Made by a program: the position numbers and the translations under genes
In this document: one piece after another, positions 9,203-19,644 of the stretch
How positions within the stretch are numbered: the first letter of the stretch is position 1
How the letters are laid out: each line of letters opens with the position of its first letter
Notes under the pieces: generated by a model
Database searches by the model: none
What the model was told of the DNA's origin: nothing
What the model saw: the letters and a program-made list of their open reading frames with translations, nothing else
From: Rhizobium rhizoryzae
Lineage (GTDB): Bacteria > Pseudomonadota > Alphaproteobacteria > Rhizobiales > Rhizobiaceae
NCBI RefSeq assembly: GCF_011046895.1
Contig: NZ_CP049250.1
Span: forward strand, 1,345,501-1,409,500
Reading direction: 5' to 3'
Length of the DNA: 64,000 bases

Positions 9203-10051
9203 TCAGTTCAGCCAGAGCTTGATCAGAGCCGCTTCCGGCGTTTCATCGCCACCATTTTCGACGCCGATATCCCAAAGTGCTGCACCGGCTGCGAAATAGC
9301 CCGGAATGATGCCGCCATTCTGTGACTGGCTCACCGCCCGGATGCGCTTGCCGTCGGCAATGGCCTGTTTGATCGCGTCGAGGACAAGCGGATTTGCCAT
9401 GACGGTGCCGGATCCGAAGACTCGCAGCACCGCTCCGTCCAAGGTTGCAAGCGCAGCAGACAGGAAATCTGCCGGCATTCCGGGTGTCAGTGTCAGGATC
9501 GCCAACCGCCGTTCCGGGAAGGTCCGAAACCGGGGAGGATCGAGCTTTTCATTCTGCTTGGTGCGAAGAGAAACGGTATCCTGGCTTTGATGCTTTACCA
9601 GTCCATCGGCAGTCAGAAGCTTGCCACCGAAAGCAAGAAAGACGCCGTCCCCTTCCTGCGTGGCAGCGTCAATCGCCAGTGTCAGGTTTGCTTCCGCATC
9701 GCCATCTTCGCCAAGTGGTACGACTGATCCACACAGGATCACCCGTCTGCCTTCGTCCACCAGAGCCTGGGAAAGGGCGGCGACGGTGAACGACATGGTG
9801 TCTGTGCCGTGGGTAATGATGACCGGCAATCCGGGATGGGTACGGATCGCCTCCAGCATGGCATTCCAGTGAATGGGGCCGACATTCGCGCTATCGAGCA
9901 GCGGGCTGAAAACATTGGCAACCAGCTTCATATCGGCTGGAAGCCGAGCGCTGAGTGCGCTTTCGACGAGCCCCCGCATCGGCGTCAGCCCTTTGGGGCC
10001 TGGAGCCATTCCGATCGCGCCACCGGTATGAATCAGAAGCAGTTTGCTCAA
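9203..10051 (-). CDS. L-asparaginase (type I/II family)
   Basis: A 282-residue asparaginase/glutaminase-like enzyme, expected to hydrolyse L-asparagine to aspartate and ammonia. The two catalytic threonine motifs are present: HTGGAIGM (Thr9) and HGTDTM (residues 81-86, Thr83-Asp84). No signal peptide is visible, so it is probably cytoplasmic. The family normally has about 330 residues; this one is short at both domains but has all catalytic elements. It is transcribed alone, convergent with the upstream permease. Confidence 0.88.
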   Translation of the reverse strand: MSKLLLIHTGGAIGMAPGPKGLTPMRGLVESALSARLPADMKLVANVFSPLLDSANVGPIHWNAMLEAIRTHPGLPVIITHGTDTMSFTVAALSQALVDEGRRVILCGSVVPLGEDGDAEANLTLAIDAATQEGDGVFLAFGGKLLTADGLVKHQSQDTVSLRTKQNEKLDPPRFRTFPERRLAILTLTPGMPADFLSAALATLDGAVLRVFGSGTVMANPLVLDAIKQAIADGKRIRAVSQSQNGGIIPGYFAAGAALWDIGVENGGDETPEAALIKLWLN

Positions 10052-10140
10052 CGGATCATCCTCCTGAACTCAGGAGTTACGTATCCAACGCTCTTGGTAA
10101 TATCAACACATTGTTTACCAAGTTTAAAATAACCTTAATA

Positions 10141-10170
10141 ATAAAAGGCAGCTACAAGGCTGCCTTTTAT
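10141..10170 (-). terminator. Intrinsic terminator for the cheW gene
   Basis: A perfect 12-bp stem, ATAAAAGGCAGC and GCTGCCTTTTAT, around loop TACAAG. On the minus strand it lies just after the cheW stop and ends in a T-rich arm. Confidence 0.8.
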
Positions 10171-10188
10171 ACTTTCGGTAATTCTAAA

Positions 10189-10665
10189 TTAGGCTGCCAG
10201 ATCGTCGATTTCACTGCCCTTAAACATCTTGGAGAGGTTCAGGAAGCAGATCATGCCACTCTCCGATGCAATGATGCCTTCGGAGAAGGACTTGTCGAAG
10301 GAGGCGGAGACTTCCGGGACAGGCTGGATCTGGTTGGAGGAGATCGTCAGGATGTCGGATACGCGATCAACCAGCATGCCGATGACCATATTGTGAACCT
10401 CGGTGACGACAATCGCGGAGCGCTCGTTGGCAACAGTGCTCTTCATGCCAAGCTTGTAGGAGAGATCGATGATTGGAATGACCGAGCCACGCAGGTTCAT
10501 GACGCCGATGACATCTGCCGGAGCGTGCGGGATCGGCGTGGAGGGAGCCCAGCCGCGAATTTCGCGGATCGTCGTCGTCTTCACGCAGAATTCCTGATCG
10601 TGAAGGCGGAATGCGATGATTTCGAGAGTGTCGCCGCTGAAGCTGTTGGAAGTGATCGTCGCCAT
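10189..10665 (-). CDS. cheW: CheW-like chemotaxis coupling protein
   Basis: A single CheW domain of 158 residues. CheW links chemoreceptors (MCPs) to the CheA kinase at the cytoplasmic side of the membrane. Visible features include IAFRLHDQEFCV, the NLRGSVIPIIDL segment and the VDRVSDI region typical of the family. The start MATITSN is chosen because the frame upstream is not CheW-like and crosses a GC-variable leader. No cheA or receptor gene is adjacent, so it is an orphan copy here; rhizobia often keep an extra cheW away from the main che operon. Confidence 0.92.
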   Translation of the reverse strand: MATITSNSFSGDTLEIIAFRLHDQEFCVKTTTIREIRGWAPSTPIPHAPADVIGVMNLRGSVIPIIDLSYKLGMKSTVANERSAIVVTEVHNMVIGMLVDRVSDILTISSNQIQPVPEVSASFDKSFSEGIIASESGMICFLNLSKMFKGSEIDDLAA

Positions 10666-10859
10666 TCCGGATGTCCTTAAGCGTTGCTGCAAGTCTGCAC
10701 CCACCCCTCGCGAGTACAGCAAGCTGTTAAATTGATCGCCTCAAGCGCGACGGATCTCTGTCTCGCGAAGGCGTTTCGTTAAAATTATAGGAAGATAGTT
10801 TCTTAATGCTGAATCCGGACACGGAAAGCTTGTCCGAGCGGCGCGTAGATGCGCCCCCT

Positions 10860-13800
10860 TCAATATTCTTTTTCGTAGAAGATGCCGGCCGAACCGCCAC
10901 CGCTCCCGGCGGAGCCCTTGAGCTTCACGCCACGGCCCACATCCAGGTTGATGCTGGCCTTGGCTCCGCTGCTGCCGCCCTGTTCTACCTGGAAGTAGGT
11001 CTTGTCATTCAGGCGCCGTCCCAGTGAGACACTGGTCTGGCCATTGTCATCGGTCTTCAGGTCAAGATCGTCCACACCAAGCTTGCCGCGCAGGGTCTGG
11101 AACAGCGAACTATCTCCACCGCCCGCAAGCTGGCTGACGGCATCCGCCAATTGGGCAATCTGAAGGGCCGAAAGACGCGACATGGATTGGCCGAAAATCA
11201 GCCGCGCCAAAACCTCGTCTTGCGGAAGGGAGGGCGAGGAGGTGAAGGCAATGTCCGGATCGTTGGCGACACCGGTCACAGTAATGGTGATGGTCGTCTG
11301 GTTCGAACTTGTTTCGGCGGCCATGTCCAGGACAGGGATCAGACTGCCGCCAAAGGTAATCTTGCCGCTGGTGAAATCGAGGCGCTTGCTGAGGATGACG
11401 ATACGCCCGCGGCGCATTTCAAAGCCACCGGCGACGACAGGGTCTGACGCTGAGCCACGAATGGTGAGATTGCCACCAAGTTCCGCATCGATCCCGCGCC
11501 CTCGCACGAAGATACCGTTCGGAGCATTCAGAACCAGATCGAGGGAAAGATTGCTTTTTGTGCCTTCGCCGCCCTTCGGCGCCAGTGCAGCAAGAAGAGC
11601 TCGCACATCAGGCGGGGTGTTGCGATGCTTGACGTTGATTTCCGCAAGCGAGGCCGGAAGCTTTGCAGGAACCGTAATGTTTGCGCGTGTGAGGGTCACG
11701 GTCCCGCCAAGCGACGGATTTTGCAGCAAAGGACCGGTCACCGTCAGATTGCCGTTGGCGGTGGCGTTGAACAAGGTTCCATCTACATAGGTGGCGTTGT
11801 TCAATGCAATGCGCAGGTCTGCGGAAAAGCCGTCCGTCAACCCAACGCTGCCCTGTGCTGAAATCGTGCCGCCCGTCGACAGCGACGCAGAGATTGTCGC
11901 GATCTCTGCGCGATCGCGATTGAAATTCACCTGGGCATTGATGTTGTTGAGAGCCAGATTGCGCCGAACATCGATGAGGCGGGCTCCGCTGGTGGAAGCG
12001 TTGCCGGTTATCTGGGGTGCTGAGGCAGTTCCAGAGACCGACACGTTTATGGTGCCCGTGCCTTCCGGAACGAAGCCCTGTGCTGAAAGCTGGCTTGCCA
12101 GAAGGCCAAAGGGCAGCCTGCCCTGAAAGCGCAGATCCAGCGGCTTTGCACCGGCCAGTCCCACGCTACCGCCGCCGGACAGGTTCAATCCGCCAGCGCC
12201 GCCAAGCGTCGTCTGGAAGTTGAGGCGGTTGTCGGCGAACGTGCCGTCCGTGGTGATGCGGAACCCTTGCAGCCCTGCGCTTCTGGTCTGTGCAAGCGAT
12301 GCATCATTCCAGGCAAGATTGAACCGGGCGCCCATGCCGCCATTGCCAAGCGCGGAAACCTTGCCTGAAATAATCCCGGAAGCGCCGAGGTTCGGCACAA
12401 AGGCATTGGCAAGATTGGCAGGCAGCGCATTGATGTCGGCGTTGAGGTTGAGGGCAGGGGCTCCCTGACCGCCCTGCGGCAGCGATACATCACCGCTAGC
12501 GGTAACCGAAAGACCGCTGGGGCCAGTGAGGCGCGTTGTGCCAAGTGTCAGGCGGTTGTTTGAGAAGGAGCCTTCTGCCCGCAGATTAAGAGGCCCGACT
12601 GCGGCGTCACCCTGGCGCCGGATTGCGCCGTCAGCCCACTGAACGTCATAGCGGACGGACGGCGAGGCGACAGTTCCGGCAATGTTTGCCGAACCGGACA
12701 CCAGGCCGGATGCCTGCACGCCTGGAAGAAATGCATTGGCGAGGCTTGCTGGAAGTGCGGCAAGCTGAGCGGTCAGATCCAGCGGACGCTCGCCTGCGAG
12801 GCCTATCGTACCCTTCGCCGACGCCGATAGTCCCTGCGGCCCCGTCAGTTGCACATCATTCAGGCTCAACATTCCTTCGGCCAAGCGTCCGTCGGCGTCG
12901 AGGTTCAGTCCTGCAAGGCCAGCTGTGCGTGTTTGTGCCGTTGCGACATCTGCCCAGCGCAGCTTGAAGTTCGCAATCGGTGCTTCCGGGGTGCCGGTCG
13001 AGGAAACAGTGCCGGAGATGATCCCACCGGCATCAAGGCCGGGCGCAAATGCATTCGCCAAGGCTGCAGGCAGGGCAGCGATCGATGCGTTCACGTCAAT
13101 GGCCGGTCCCTGAGTGCCAGTGACGACGACGCGCCCCTTGGCATTGACGGAAAGGCCTGAAGGATCGGTCAGGGATGTATCGCCGAGGGTAAGAGTACCA
13201 TTCTCGAAGCTGCCGGTAGCGCGCAAGGTCATGTCGCGGACGCCGGTCTGGCGGCTCTGGGCAATTGCAAGGTCGGAACCTTGCAACTGATATTGAACCG
13301 CGGGTGCATCGGTGCGGCCGGACAGCGTGATGGAGCCGTTCAACAGGCCCCCGGCCTGTAGACCCGGACGCAACACATCGGCGAGTGAAAGCGACAAATT
13401 GGCTATATTTGCCGTCATATTGAGCGCCTTGTCGCCGGCCAATGCTGCCGTGCCTGAGGCTGTCAGGGAGAGCCCGTTCGCACCGGTGAGGCTGACGTTC
13501 GACAGGTTGAGAATCTGGTTCTCAAGGCGTCCGCTTGCGGTCACGCCAAGCGGTGTCATTCCAGCATCGCGTGTCTGCTTGAGCGTCAGGTCTTTCACAG
13601 CCATCTCAAAGACAGCGGCAGGCGTGCTCAATGAACCGCTTGCGTTGATCGTCCCGGACAGAACCCCCTCTGCGCCGATGTCAGGGCGCAAGGCATTCAA
13701 AAGGCTGGCCGGAATTGCATTCAGCTTTGCCTGGAGCCCCAAGGCATTGCCATTGCTCACGGCAATCGTGCCACTCGCTTCCGCCGAAAGGCCCTGCTCG

Positions 13801-16800
13801 CCAGTCACGGATAGCCGGTCGATCGTTACGCTATTGCCGGAGAAGCGACCCGAGAGATCGGAATCGATACGGTCTATCTTGGCAGCACGCGTTTGAGCCA
13901 CCGAAGCATTGGCGAGCTTTGCCTGAAAGGCGGCTTCAGGAGCGCTTATCGAGCCTGAAATCGTGACGGTGCCCGTCAGTTGACCACGTGCGTCGAGATC
14001 GGCGACAAAAGCATTGGCAAGGCTTGCGGGTACCGAAACCAGATTGGCGCGGATATCGAGACTCTGCGGCGTCGTGGTCCCCACCGTTCCACCCGCATTG
14101 ATGGAAAGACCATCGCGGCCGGTCAATGTCGTCTGTTCCAGCGTCAGCGTGCCGTTCTGGAAACGTCCTCGGCTGGAGATCGAGAGTGCGCCGATGCCGC
14201 GCGCCTTCGTTTCGGCAATTTGTGCGTTCTGCCATCCGAGGCTGTATCGAATGACGGGGCTGGACGCCGCACCGGAGACTGTGACTGCGCCACCGATCAT
14301 GCCTTCCGCGCCGAGGCCCGGACGGAACTCGTCCCCGATGGCAGCGGGCAAGTCGCTCAGCCGGAGCGCCATATTCAACTGTGGACCCGCACTGCCCTCG
14401 ATGACGAGACGGCCACCGCCTGCGTTCAGGACGATACTGCCGAGATTTGCCACACCATCAGAAATTGTCACCCGCGCCGGGTTTGCCAGTGCGAGATTCA
14501 ATCCAGAGGGCTTTGCCTCGAGACGATCCAGCGCAAGTGTCATACCGTCCGGATGAGAGCGATCGAAGGTGCCGGTCATGACGAGCGGCGCGTCGGAATA
14601 ACGGCTTGCGAGATTGAAGCCGAGAATGCCAGACCTGTCAGCGAGCGTCAGCGCCGTGTCGGCCAGCACTTGTCCGCCTGCGTTCAGCTTGGCCGCGCGA
14701 ATGACACCATCGACCGACAGTCCAAGCAGATCCTTGCTCGTGATGTTGAGAGCAGGACCCTCGATCACCGTCGTGCCGTAAGAAACGGATTGACCCGTCG
14801 CGTTGATCGTCGCGGAGATCTTGCCGTTCGACTGGCCGAGGCTCAAGGAGCCGCGAAGGTCGCCGCCCGCCTGTTGGCCTGCCAGTGAAGCAAGAAGACC
14901 GATATCCGGCCAATCGAAAGCCAGTTGTCCCTGCGGCAGGAAATCAGGAGAAAATGCCAGGTTTCCACTCAGCCGGTTCGCGCCCGCATCCAGCGCCAGC
15001 CTCGGTAGACGAATGGTCCCGTTTTCGCGACGGACTTCTGTATCGAGTTTCAGCGGCTTGCCGTCCACGCGGCCCGATATGAGCGCCATGCCACCAATGG
15101 AAGACGTGCCGACCGTACCGTCAAAGCGGGCGCTGACGGCCTCCAGCGTCCGGCCGCTATAGCGGGCTTCCGCGGAGTTTACGACCGCCTTGACGCCGAT
15201 CGCGTTCAGAGGGCCGTCCAGTACGACGTCATAGCCTGCTGCGCCCTTGGCATCAGGCTGGAAACGTCCGATCTCTGGCACGCGCCCGGCCAGATGCGCA
15301 TTGAGTTTCGTGCCGTCCCACAGCACATTGCCGTGGCCTTCGATCGTGCTGGATTTGACGACGAGGTTTTCGAGGCTGATCCGGCCGCCGATGACGCCAT
15401 CGACATAGCCTTCGACACCGATCCCGTCATCGAAGTAACGCGCCGCGGCACTCGGCAACCCGGTCGGGTTCAACGATATGCGGATATTGCCTGTGACCGA
15501 TTGTTTTGCCGTGTTGAAGGCGCCACTGATCGTGCCGGATGCCTTGCCGCTTTCAAAGGTCGATGCGTCGAGACCGATTGCAGGCGGGGCGAGCCTGATA
15601 GGGGCGTCCAGCCGGATCGGTCCCTGGACCAGACGGTCCAGATCCGGATTTTCAAAATCCGCCTGGGCGATGCTGAGCCGTGTGCGAACGCTGCCAGATT
15701 GCTCGACCAGGTTCAGGTCTTCGCTTTCCGCCTGAAGCCGCACCTGAGCCAGTGAAGCTCCTGCTGCATTGATAGACTTCAGCGCCGCCGTCGCATTGAA
15801 ACGCGATCCTTCAGCCGGTCCGGTCAGTGTAAAGTTCAGGTTATCGATCGCAAAGCGCGCGGCTTGCGGCTGCATAGGCCATTCGAGATTGATCGAGCCA
15901 TTGGTCGCGGTCGCGCTGCCGGTCAGGCTGTTGTCACCGGAAGGATCCAGCGCTCCCGACGCCTGCACCTTCATGGAGCCGGTTGCCAGTTCGCCCTTCT
16001 TGATTTCGATCCGCCCACTCTGGCTGATCAGGGCGCCCAGATTGACATCCGTTCGACCGATGAAAAGCGGACGAAATGCCGGGGGCAGAAGTTCGGAAAG
16101 CTGGCCGCCGCCATGGATCTGAAGCTGATGAACACCCTGAGCAGACAATTCGTGCCGACCATCGATGCTGATCACCGGCTTGTTGTCCACCGTGCCACGC
16201 AACTGCCCGGACCAGTTGGACAGCGGTCCCTGTCCATCCAGCGCCAGCGCCAGCGAAGGTGCGCCCGGCAAATGCAGGAGTCGCGCCAGCAGTCCGCCCT
16301 GCGGTTCCGAAACAAGGGCCTGAAGTTTCAGTTCGTTCTGCTGCGGCGCGAAGACGAGGTCGGTCTTTGCAAGTGCGTTTGGTACATCCTTGCGCCTCGC
16401 GGCAAGCTGCAGTGCCACGCGTTCGCCGGTCGCGTTTGCAGCGCCCTCTGCGGCAAGCTCGAAGCGACGCCCGGTAATCGCAGGCTCAAGTTCGATATCC
16501 GGCAAGGCGAAGCGATCGATTTCGATTGCCACAGGTAAGGAGAAGCCGCTATTGCCGGAGCTTGTTGCGGGCTGCTGCTGCGCCGGAACCGGAGGGCGAA
16601 TTGCCTTCAATTCGGCGATTTCGATCCGGTCCGCGTGAAAAGTGCGGCGCAGAAGCGAAAGCGGAGACCAGTCCACCAGGATATTGCTTGCCTCGGCATA
16701 AACGCCATTGCGATCGGATAGCGCGATACGGTCGATTTTCAGGTGGCCCGTCAGCAGCCCCTGCGGCGCTGATACGGAAATGGATTGGTCGGGCGAGGAA

Positions 16801-16952
16801 ATTGCGGAGGAGATCAGGTTTCCGGCCAAGCGGCTGCCCGCAGGAACGAAGCCAAGGAACAGCACGAAGCCGATGATACCGACGAGCAGGATCGTCACCA
16901 CGGCAAGCGCGGTGCGCAATATCCAGCTTCTGGCACGCGATGACGATGTCAT
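10860..16952 (-). CDS. tamB: TamB, inner-membrane-anchored translocation and assembly protein, with expanded repeats
   Basis: At 2030 residues this is an AsmA-like/TamB (DUF490) protein: an N-terminal membrane anchor (residues ~10-35), a very long beta-rich periplasmic body, and the conserved TamB C-terminal domain ending with GIFYEKEY. TamB spans the periplasm, works with TamA in outer-membrane protein assembly, and this family is linked to phospholipid transport. From about residue 870 to 1610 the sequence consists of about seven repeats of ~105 residues, each with a LPASLANAF.P-like block followed by SG...I.G and a later LTG..GLS..A.G block. It is considerably longer than the ~1260-residue E. 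coli protein. It follows tamA by 64 bases on the same strand. Confidence 0.93.
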   Translation of the reverse strand: MTSSSRARSWILRTALAVVTILLVGIIGFVLFLGFVPAGSRLAGNLISSAISSPDQSISVSAPQGLLTGHLKIDRIALSDRNGVYAEASNILVDWSPLSLLRRTFHADRIEIAELKAIRPPVPAQQQPATSSGNSGFSLPVAIEIDRFALPDIELEPAITGRRFELAAEGAANATGERVALQLAARRKDVPNALAKTDLVFAPQQNELKLQALVSEPQGGLLARLLHLPGAPSLALALDGQGPLSNWSGQLRGTVDNKPVISIDGRHELSAQGVHQLQIHGGGQLSELLPPAFRPLFIGRTDVNLGALISQSGRIEIKKGELATGSMKVQASGALDPSGDNSLTGSATATNGSINLEWPMQPQAARFAIDNLNFTLTGPAEGSRFNATAALKSINAAGASLAQVRLQAESEDLNLVEQSGSVRTRLSIAQADFENPDLDRLVQGPIRLDAPIRLAPPAIGLDASTFESGKASGTISGAFNTAKQSVTGNIRISLNPTGLPSAAARYFDDGIGVEGYVDGVIGGRISLENLVVKSSTIEGHGNVLWDGTKLNAHLAGRVPEIGRFQPDAKGAAGYDVVLDGPLNAIGVKAVVNSAEARYSGRTLEAVSARFDGTVGTSSIGGMALISGRVDGKPLKLDTEVRRENGTIRLPRLALDAGANRLSGNLAFSPDFLPQGQLAFDWPDIGLLASLAGQQAGGDLRGSLSLGQSNGKISATINATGQSVSYGTTVIEGPALNITSKDLLGLSVDGVIRAAKLNAGGQVLADTALTLADRSGILGFNLASRYSDAPLVMTGTFDRSHPDGMTLALDRLEAKPSGLNLALANPARVTISDGVANLGSIVLNAGGGRLVIEGSAGPQLNMALRLSDLPAAIGDEFRPGLGAEGMIGGAVTVSGAASSPVIRYSLGWQNAQIAETKARGIGALSISSRGRFQNGTLTLEQTTLTGRDGLSINAGGTVGTTTPQSLDIRANLVSVPASLANAFVADLDARGQLTGTVTISGSISAPEAAFQAKLANASVAQTRAAKIDRIDSDLSGRFSGNSVTIDRLSVTGEQGLSAEASGTIAVSNGNALGLQAKLNAIPASLLNALRPDIGAEGVLSGTINASGSLSTPAAVFEMAVKDLTLKQTRDAGMTPLGVTASGRLENQILNLSNVSLTGANGLSLTASGTAALAGDKALNMTANIANLSLSLADVLRPGLQAGGLLNGSITLSGRTDAPAVQYQLQGSDLAIAQSRQTGVRDMTLRATGSFENGTLTLGDTSLTDPSGLSVNAKGRVVVTGTQGPAIDVNASIAALPAALANAFAPGLDAGGIISGTVSSTGTPEAPIANFKLRWADVATAQTRTAGLAGLNLDADGRLAEGMLSLNDVQLTGPQGLSASAKGTIGLAGERPLDLTAQLAALPASLANAFLPGVQASGLVSGSANIAGTVASPSVRYDVQWADGAIRRQGDAAVGPLNLRAEGSFSNNRLTLGTTRLTGPSGLSVTASGDVSLPQGGQGAPALNLNADINALPANLANAFVPNLGASGIISGKVSALGNGGMGARFNLAWNDASLAQTRSAGLQGFRITTDGTFADNRLNFQTTLGGAGGLNLSGGGSVGLAGAKPLDLRFQGRLPFGLLASQLSAQGFVPEGTGTINVSVSGTASAPQITGNASTSGARLIDVRRNLALNNINAQVNFNRDRAEIATISASLSTGGTISAQGSVGLTDGFSADLRIALNNATYVDGTLFNATANGNLTVTGPLLQNPSLGGTVTLTRANITVPAKLPASLAEINVKHRNTPPDVRALLAALAPKGGEGTKSNLSLDLVLNAPNGIFVRGRGIDAELGGNLTIRGSASDPVVAGGFEMRRGRIVILSKRLDFTSGKITFGGSLIPVLDMAAETSSNQTTITITVTGVANDPDIAFTSSPSLPQDEVLARLIFGQSMSRLSALQIAQLADAVSQLAGGGDSSLFQTLRGKLGVDDLDLKTDDNGQTSVSLGRRLNDKTYFQVEQGGSSGAKASINLDVGRGVKLKGSAGSGGGSAGIFYEKEY

Positions 16953-17016
16953 TGGTGCGGGTTCATCCTTGGCACGGTCCCGGATTCCTTATCCTGATCC
17001 TCGTTGTTTGGCGACA

Positions 17017-18933
17017 TCAGAATGATTGTCCAATGCCAGCGTAGATACCGTATTGGCTTCCGCCCGGATAGCGGTTCAACGGCAATGCGATGTCTAACCG
17101 CAGAGGGCCGAACGGAGTTGCGTAGCGAACCCCGATTCCGGCGCCCATGCGGATATCGGAGAAATCGGGCGCGATTTCGGTGGAAACGGTTCCAACGTCA
17201 AAAAATGGCACAATTCCGATCTTGTCGTTGATTTTGACGCGCGCCTCCAGGTTCGCCACCGTATAGGAGCGGCCACCGAGCGCACGATTTTGCGCATCAT
17301 AGGGCGAAATTTCCCGGAAGGTGTAGCCACGCACCGATCCGCCGCCACCCATGTAGAAGCGCCTGATGGTCGGAATATCCTGCAGATTGTCGGTGCCGAC
17401 GATCGTGCCCGCCGACAGCCTGCCTGCCAGAACGACCCGGTTCTCTTCGCCCAGTCCCAGATATCCGGAAATCGACCCCTCGAAGGACGAGAATATTGAG
17501 CCGCGATAGGTCTCGTAGCTTGGTTTTGCCGATGCGGTCAGGCGATAGCCTTCGGTCGGTTCCAGCTTGTTGTCGCGAGCGTCACGTTCGAACTCGATGG
17601 GCAGCGAAAAGGTCAGGTAGCGGTTGCGGCCAAACGCGTCTTCGCTCTCGCTCCAGGCAATTTCGCCGCCACCCTTCACCTTGTCCTGCTCGCTCAGTTC
17701 GTAGGTCAGGGTCGCAAGTGCGGTAATCGTGTTGGCAGTATAGACATCCGGCGTCTCGCGCTTTGCCCGCAGGCTCGCATCGAAGGTCATCTCCGGAATC
17801 TTGAAACCAGGTTCGGAGTAGATGATGCCCGCGGAGTAATCGAAGGTATTGAGGTCGGTGGTCGCACCAATGCCGGAAACCTGTCCCTCGATCCGCAGCG
17901 ACTCCGCCTGGCCGAAGAGATTACGATGTCCCCAGTAACCGGAAACGCCCGCGCCATCGATGGAAGAGAATTCGGCACCGAAACCGAAGTAGCGGAACTT
18001 TCCGTCAGCAACCTCGATGCTGAGCGGCAGTGAACCATCCGGCGCCAGAGCATCGGCCTCGCGTATGGTCACGCTCGAGAAAACGCCGAGTTCCCGCAAT
18101 CGGTCACCAGCCTTCTTGAGTTGTTCGGGGGAATAGGTCTCGCGTCTGTCGAGGCGAGAATAGCGGCGAATGAAATCCTGATCGACGCCCTCGGAGCCTC
18201 GTACAGTCACGGTACCAAAGGGTGCGACAGGCCCGCTTGTAGCGCTGATTGTCACCGCGACGGTGTTCGTCGCATGATCGGCGATGACGTCGCGCTTGCC
18301 AATCTTCGAAAGCGGCCTTCCCTGCTTTTTGAGGTCGCGAACGATCCGCTCGCCCGCCTGGATGATCGATACGGAGCCCGCCTTGTTGCCCGGTTCCAGG
18401 CCTACGGATTCCGGATCGATCCCGGCTGCATCGCCCTCGAGCGTTACCTTGCCAAGTGCAAACTCGGGTCCGGGCTCGACCGTCACGACAACAGGGACGG
18501 GTTGGCTATGGTCGAACACGGGAACCGGCGGAAGCCTGTCGATCTCCTGGCCCGCAATCGTTATGCGCACGACGGCGCCATAACGTGCCTCTTCATAAAG
18601 AACGGCCACAAGCCTGTCGCGATCTTCGCGCGCCTTGATGACGAGGCCGAGATCGCCCGAGACCGGCTGCTTCTCATCCGACTTGAGAGCACTCGTCGTC
18701 TCCAGCCGATCCTTCAGGTCGCCGGTTGCCGTCGTCAGGTTCAGGGTGGTGCTGTAGCGGACGGGATCGATGACGTCGGCGGCTTCTTCCTCGTCGCTGC
18801 CGAAGAGATTGATCCCGAAGAGCTTGAAGGCATGGGCGGGTTCCGCAGAACCCACAGTCATGGCTACTCCCGCCGCCAGAAGAACTGCGAGACTTCTTTT
18901 CCGATACGCCATCATGCGGACCGGTACGCACAT
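17017..18933 (-). CDS. tamA: TamA, outer-membrane Omp85-family assembly protein
   Basis: An outer-membrane beta-barrel protein with a signal peptide (RKRSLAVLLAAGVAMTVGSA...AHA), N-terminal POTRA domains and a C-terminal Omp85/BamA-type barrel ending in phenylalanine (GIYAGIGQSF), as required for barrel insertion. The RRFYMGGGGSVRGY motif corresponds to the conserved loop-6 region of Omp85 proteins. With TamB it helps place outer-membrane proteins. Several start codons are possible: the GTG at 18966, the ATG used here, or ATGs at 18915 and 18912. All leave the signal peptide intact. Confidence 0.92.
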   Translation of the reverse strand: MCVPVRMMAYRKRSLAVLLAAGVAMTVGSAEPAHAFKLFGINLFGSDEEEAADVIDPVRYSTTLNLTTATGDLKDRLETTSALKSDEKQPVSGDLGLVIKAREDRDRLVAVLYEEARYGAVVRITIAGQEIDRLPPVPVFDHSQPVPVVVTVEPGPEFALGKVTLEGDAAGIDPESVGLEPGNKAGSVSIIQAGERIVRDLKKQGRPLSKIGKRDVIADHATNTVAVTISATSGPVAPFGTVTVRGSEGVDQDFIRRYSRLDRRETYSPEQLKKAGDRLRELGVFSSVTIREADALAPDGSLPLSIEVADGKFRYFGFGAEFSSIDGAGVSGYWGHRNLFGQAESLRIEGQVSGIGATTDLNTFDYSAGIIYSEPGFKIPEMTFDASLRAKRETPDVYTANTITALATLTYELSEQDKVKGGGEIAWSESEDAFGRNRYLTFSLPIEFERDARDNKLEPTEGYRLTASAKPSYETYRGSIFSSFEGSISGYLGLGEENRVVLAGRLSAGTIVGTDNLQDIPTIRRFYMGGGGSVRGYTFREISPYDAQNRALGGRSYTVANLEARVKINDKIGIVPFFDVGTVSTEIAPDFSDIRMGAGIGVRYATPFGPLRLDIALPLNRYPGGSQYGIYAGIGQSF

Positions 18934-19054
18934 CGTCTTGCTCGTAATCAGTTCGGCTCTTCCCACCCGTTCAGACGCGAGCGTCTATACTCAATTTTTC
19001 TAATGTAACCGCAAACGGCGTCCCAGGGTACCGTTTATATGCCACACTGTCAGC

Positions 19055-19080
19055 AAAAAGCCCCGGATCGAGTCCGGGGC
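19055..19080 (-). terminator. Intrinsic terminator after the glycine-zipper lipoprotein gene
   Basis: On the minus strand a GCCCCGGA/TCCGGGGC stem with a short loop is followed by a run of five T. It lies 35 bp past the lipoprotein stop. Confidence 0.8.
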
Positions 19081-19114
19081 CAATCTTTTGTTCAACGAGC
19101 TTCCGCTGAAGAAC

Positions 19115-19378
19115 TCAGTAGCCGCGCGGGCAGGCGTCCACATAGCGACGGCCATAGCGGTCGCGGTAGTAGCACTGGCCAGGCTGCTCGGAAACAGAGC
19201 CGATGACAGCGCCCGAAAGGCCGCCGATCGCAGCGCCCACGGCAGCGCCGCGAACATTGCCGGTCGCCAGGCCGCCGATGACGGCACCTGCGCCCGCGCC
19301 AATGCCGGCGCCACGTTCTGTGGCGGTGCAGCCTGCGAGGGTCGCGCCCACCATGAGAAGCATCATTGCCTTCTTCAT
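19115..19378 (-). CDS. Glycine-zipper outer-membrane lipoprotein
   Basis: An 87-residue protein starting MKKAMMLLMVGATLAGC with a clear lipobox (LAGC), so it is expected to be lipidated and sorted to the outer membrane. The middle is a glycine zipper (GAGIGAGAGAVIGGLATG... AAIGGLSGAVIG), as in YMGG-like/OmpA-associated small lipoproteins. The C-terminus CYYRDRYGRRYVDACPRGY is rich in Tyr and Arg with two cysteines. Similar short lipoproteins are common in Rhizobiales and their exact role is not known. The longer upstream frame lacks signal features. Confidence 0.85.
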   Translation of the reverse strand: MKKAMMLLMVGATLAGCTATERGAGIGAGAGAVIGGLATGNVRGAAVGAAIGGLSGAVIGSVSEQPGQCYYRDRYGRRYVDACPRGY

Positions 19379-19644
19379 TACTCTCTCCAACTTTGAACGA
19401 TCGTTTCCAGCTCTTCGGCCGGTCCCGTCTAGGCTAACACCAGCCAAGATTAACCCAGCTTGAACGGGAGGATATGACTCAAATCCAGGAAGTCTAGAGC
19501 TTGCCCGAAGAAGTTTCATTGATCCTCATTGATTTGATGTCGCAGGAAAAAACTATCTGTTGCTCACTGCTAAAAAAAGACCAATGATGCACACCACGTG
19601 TTTGAGGAGACACGTTCCCTGTTCGGGGATTTTGGGAGGAAATC

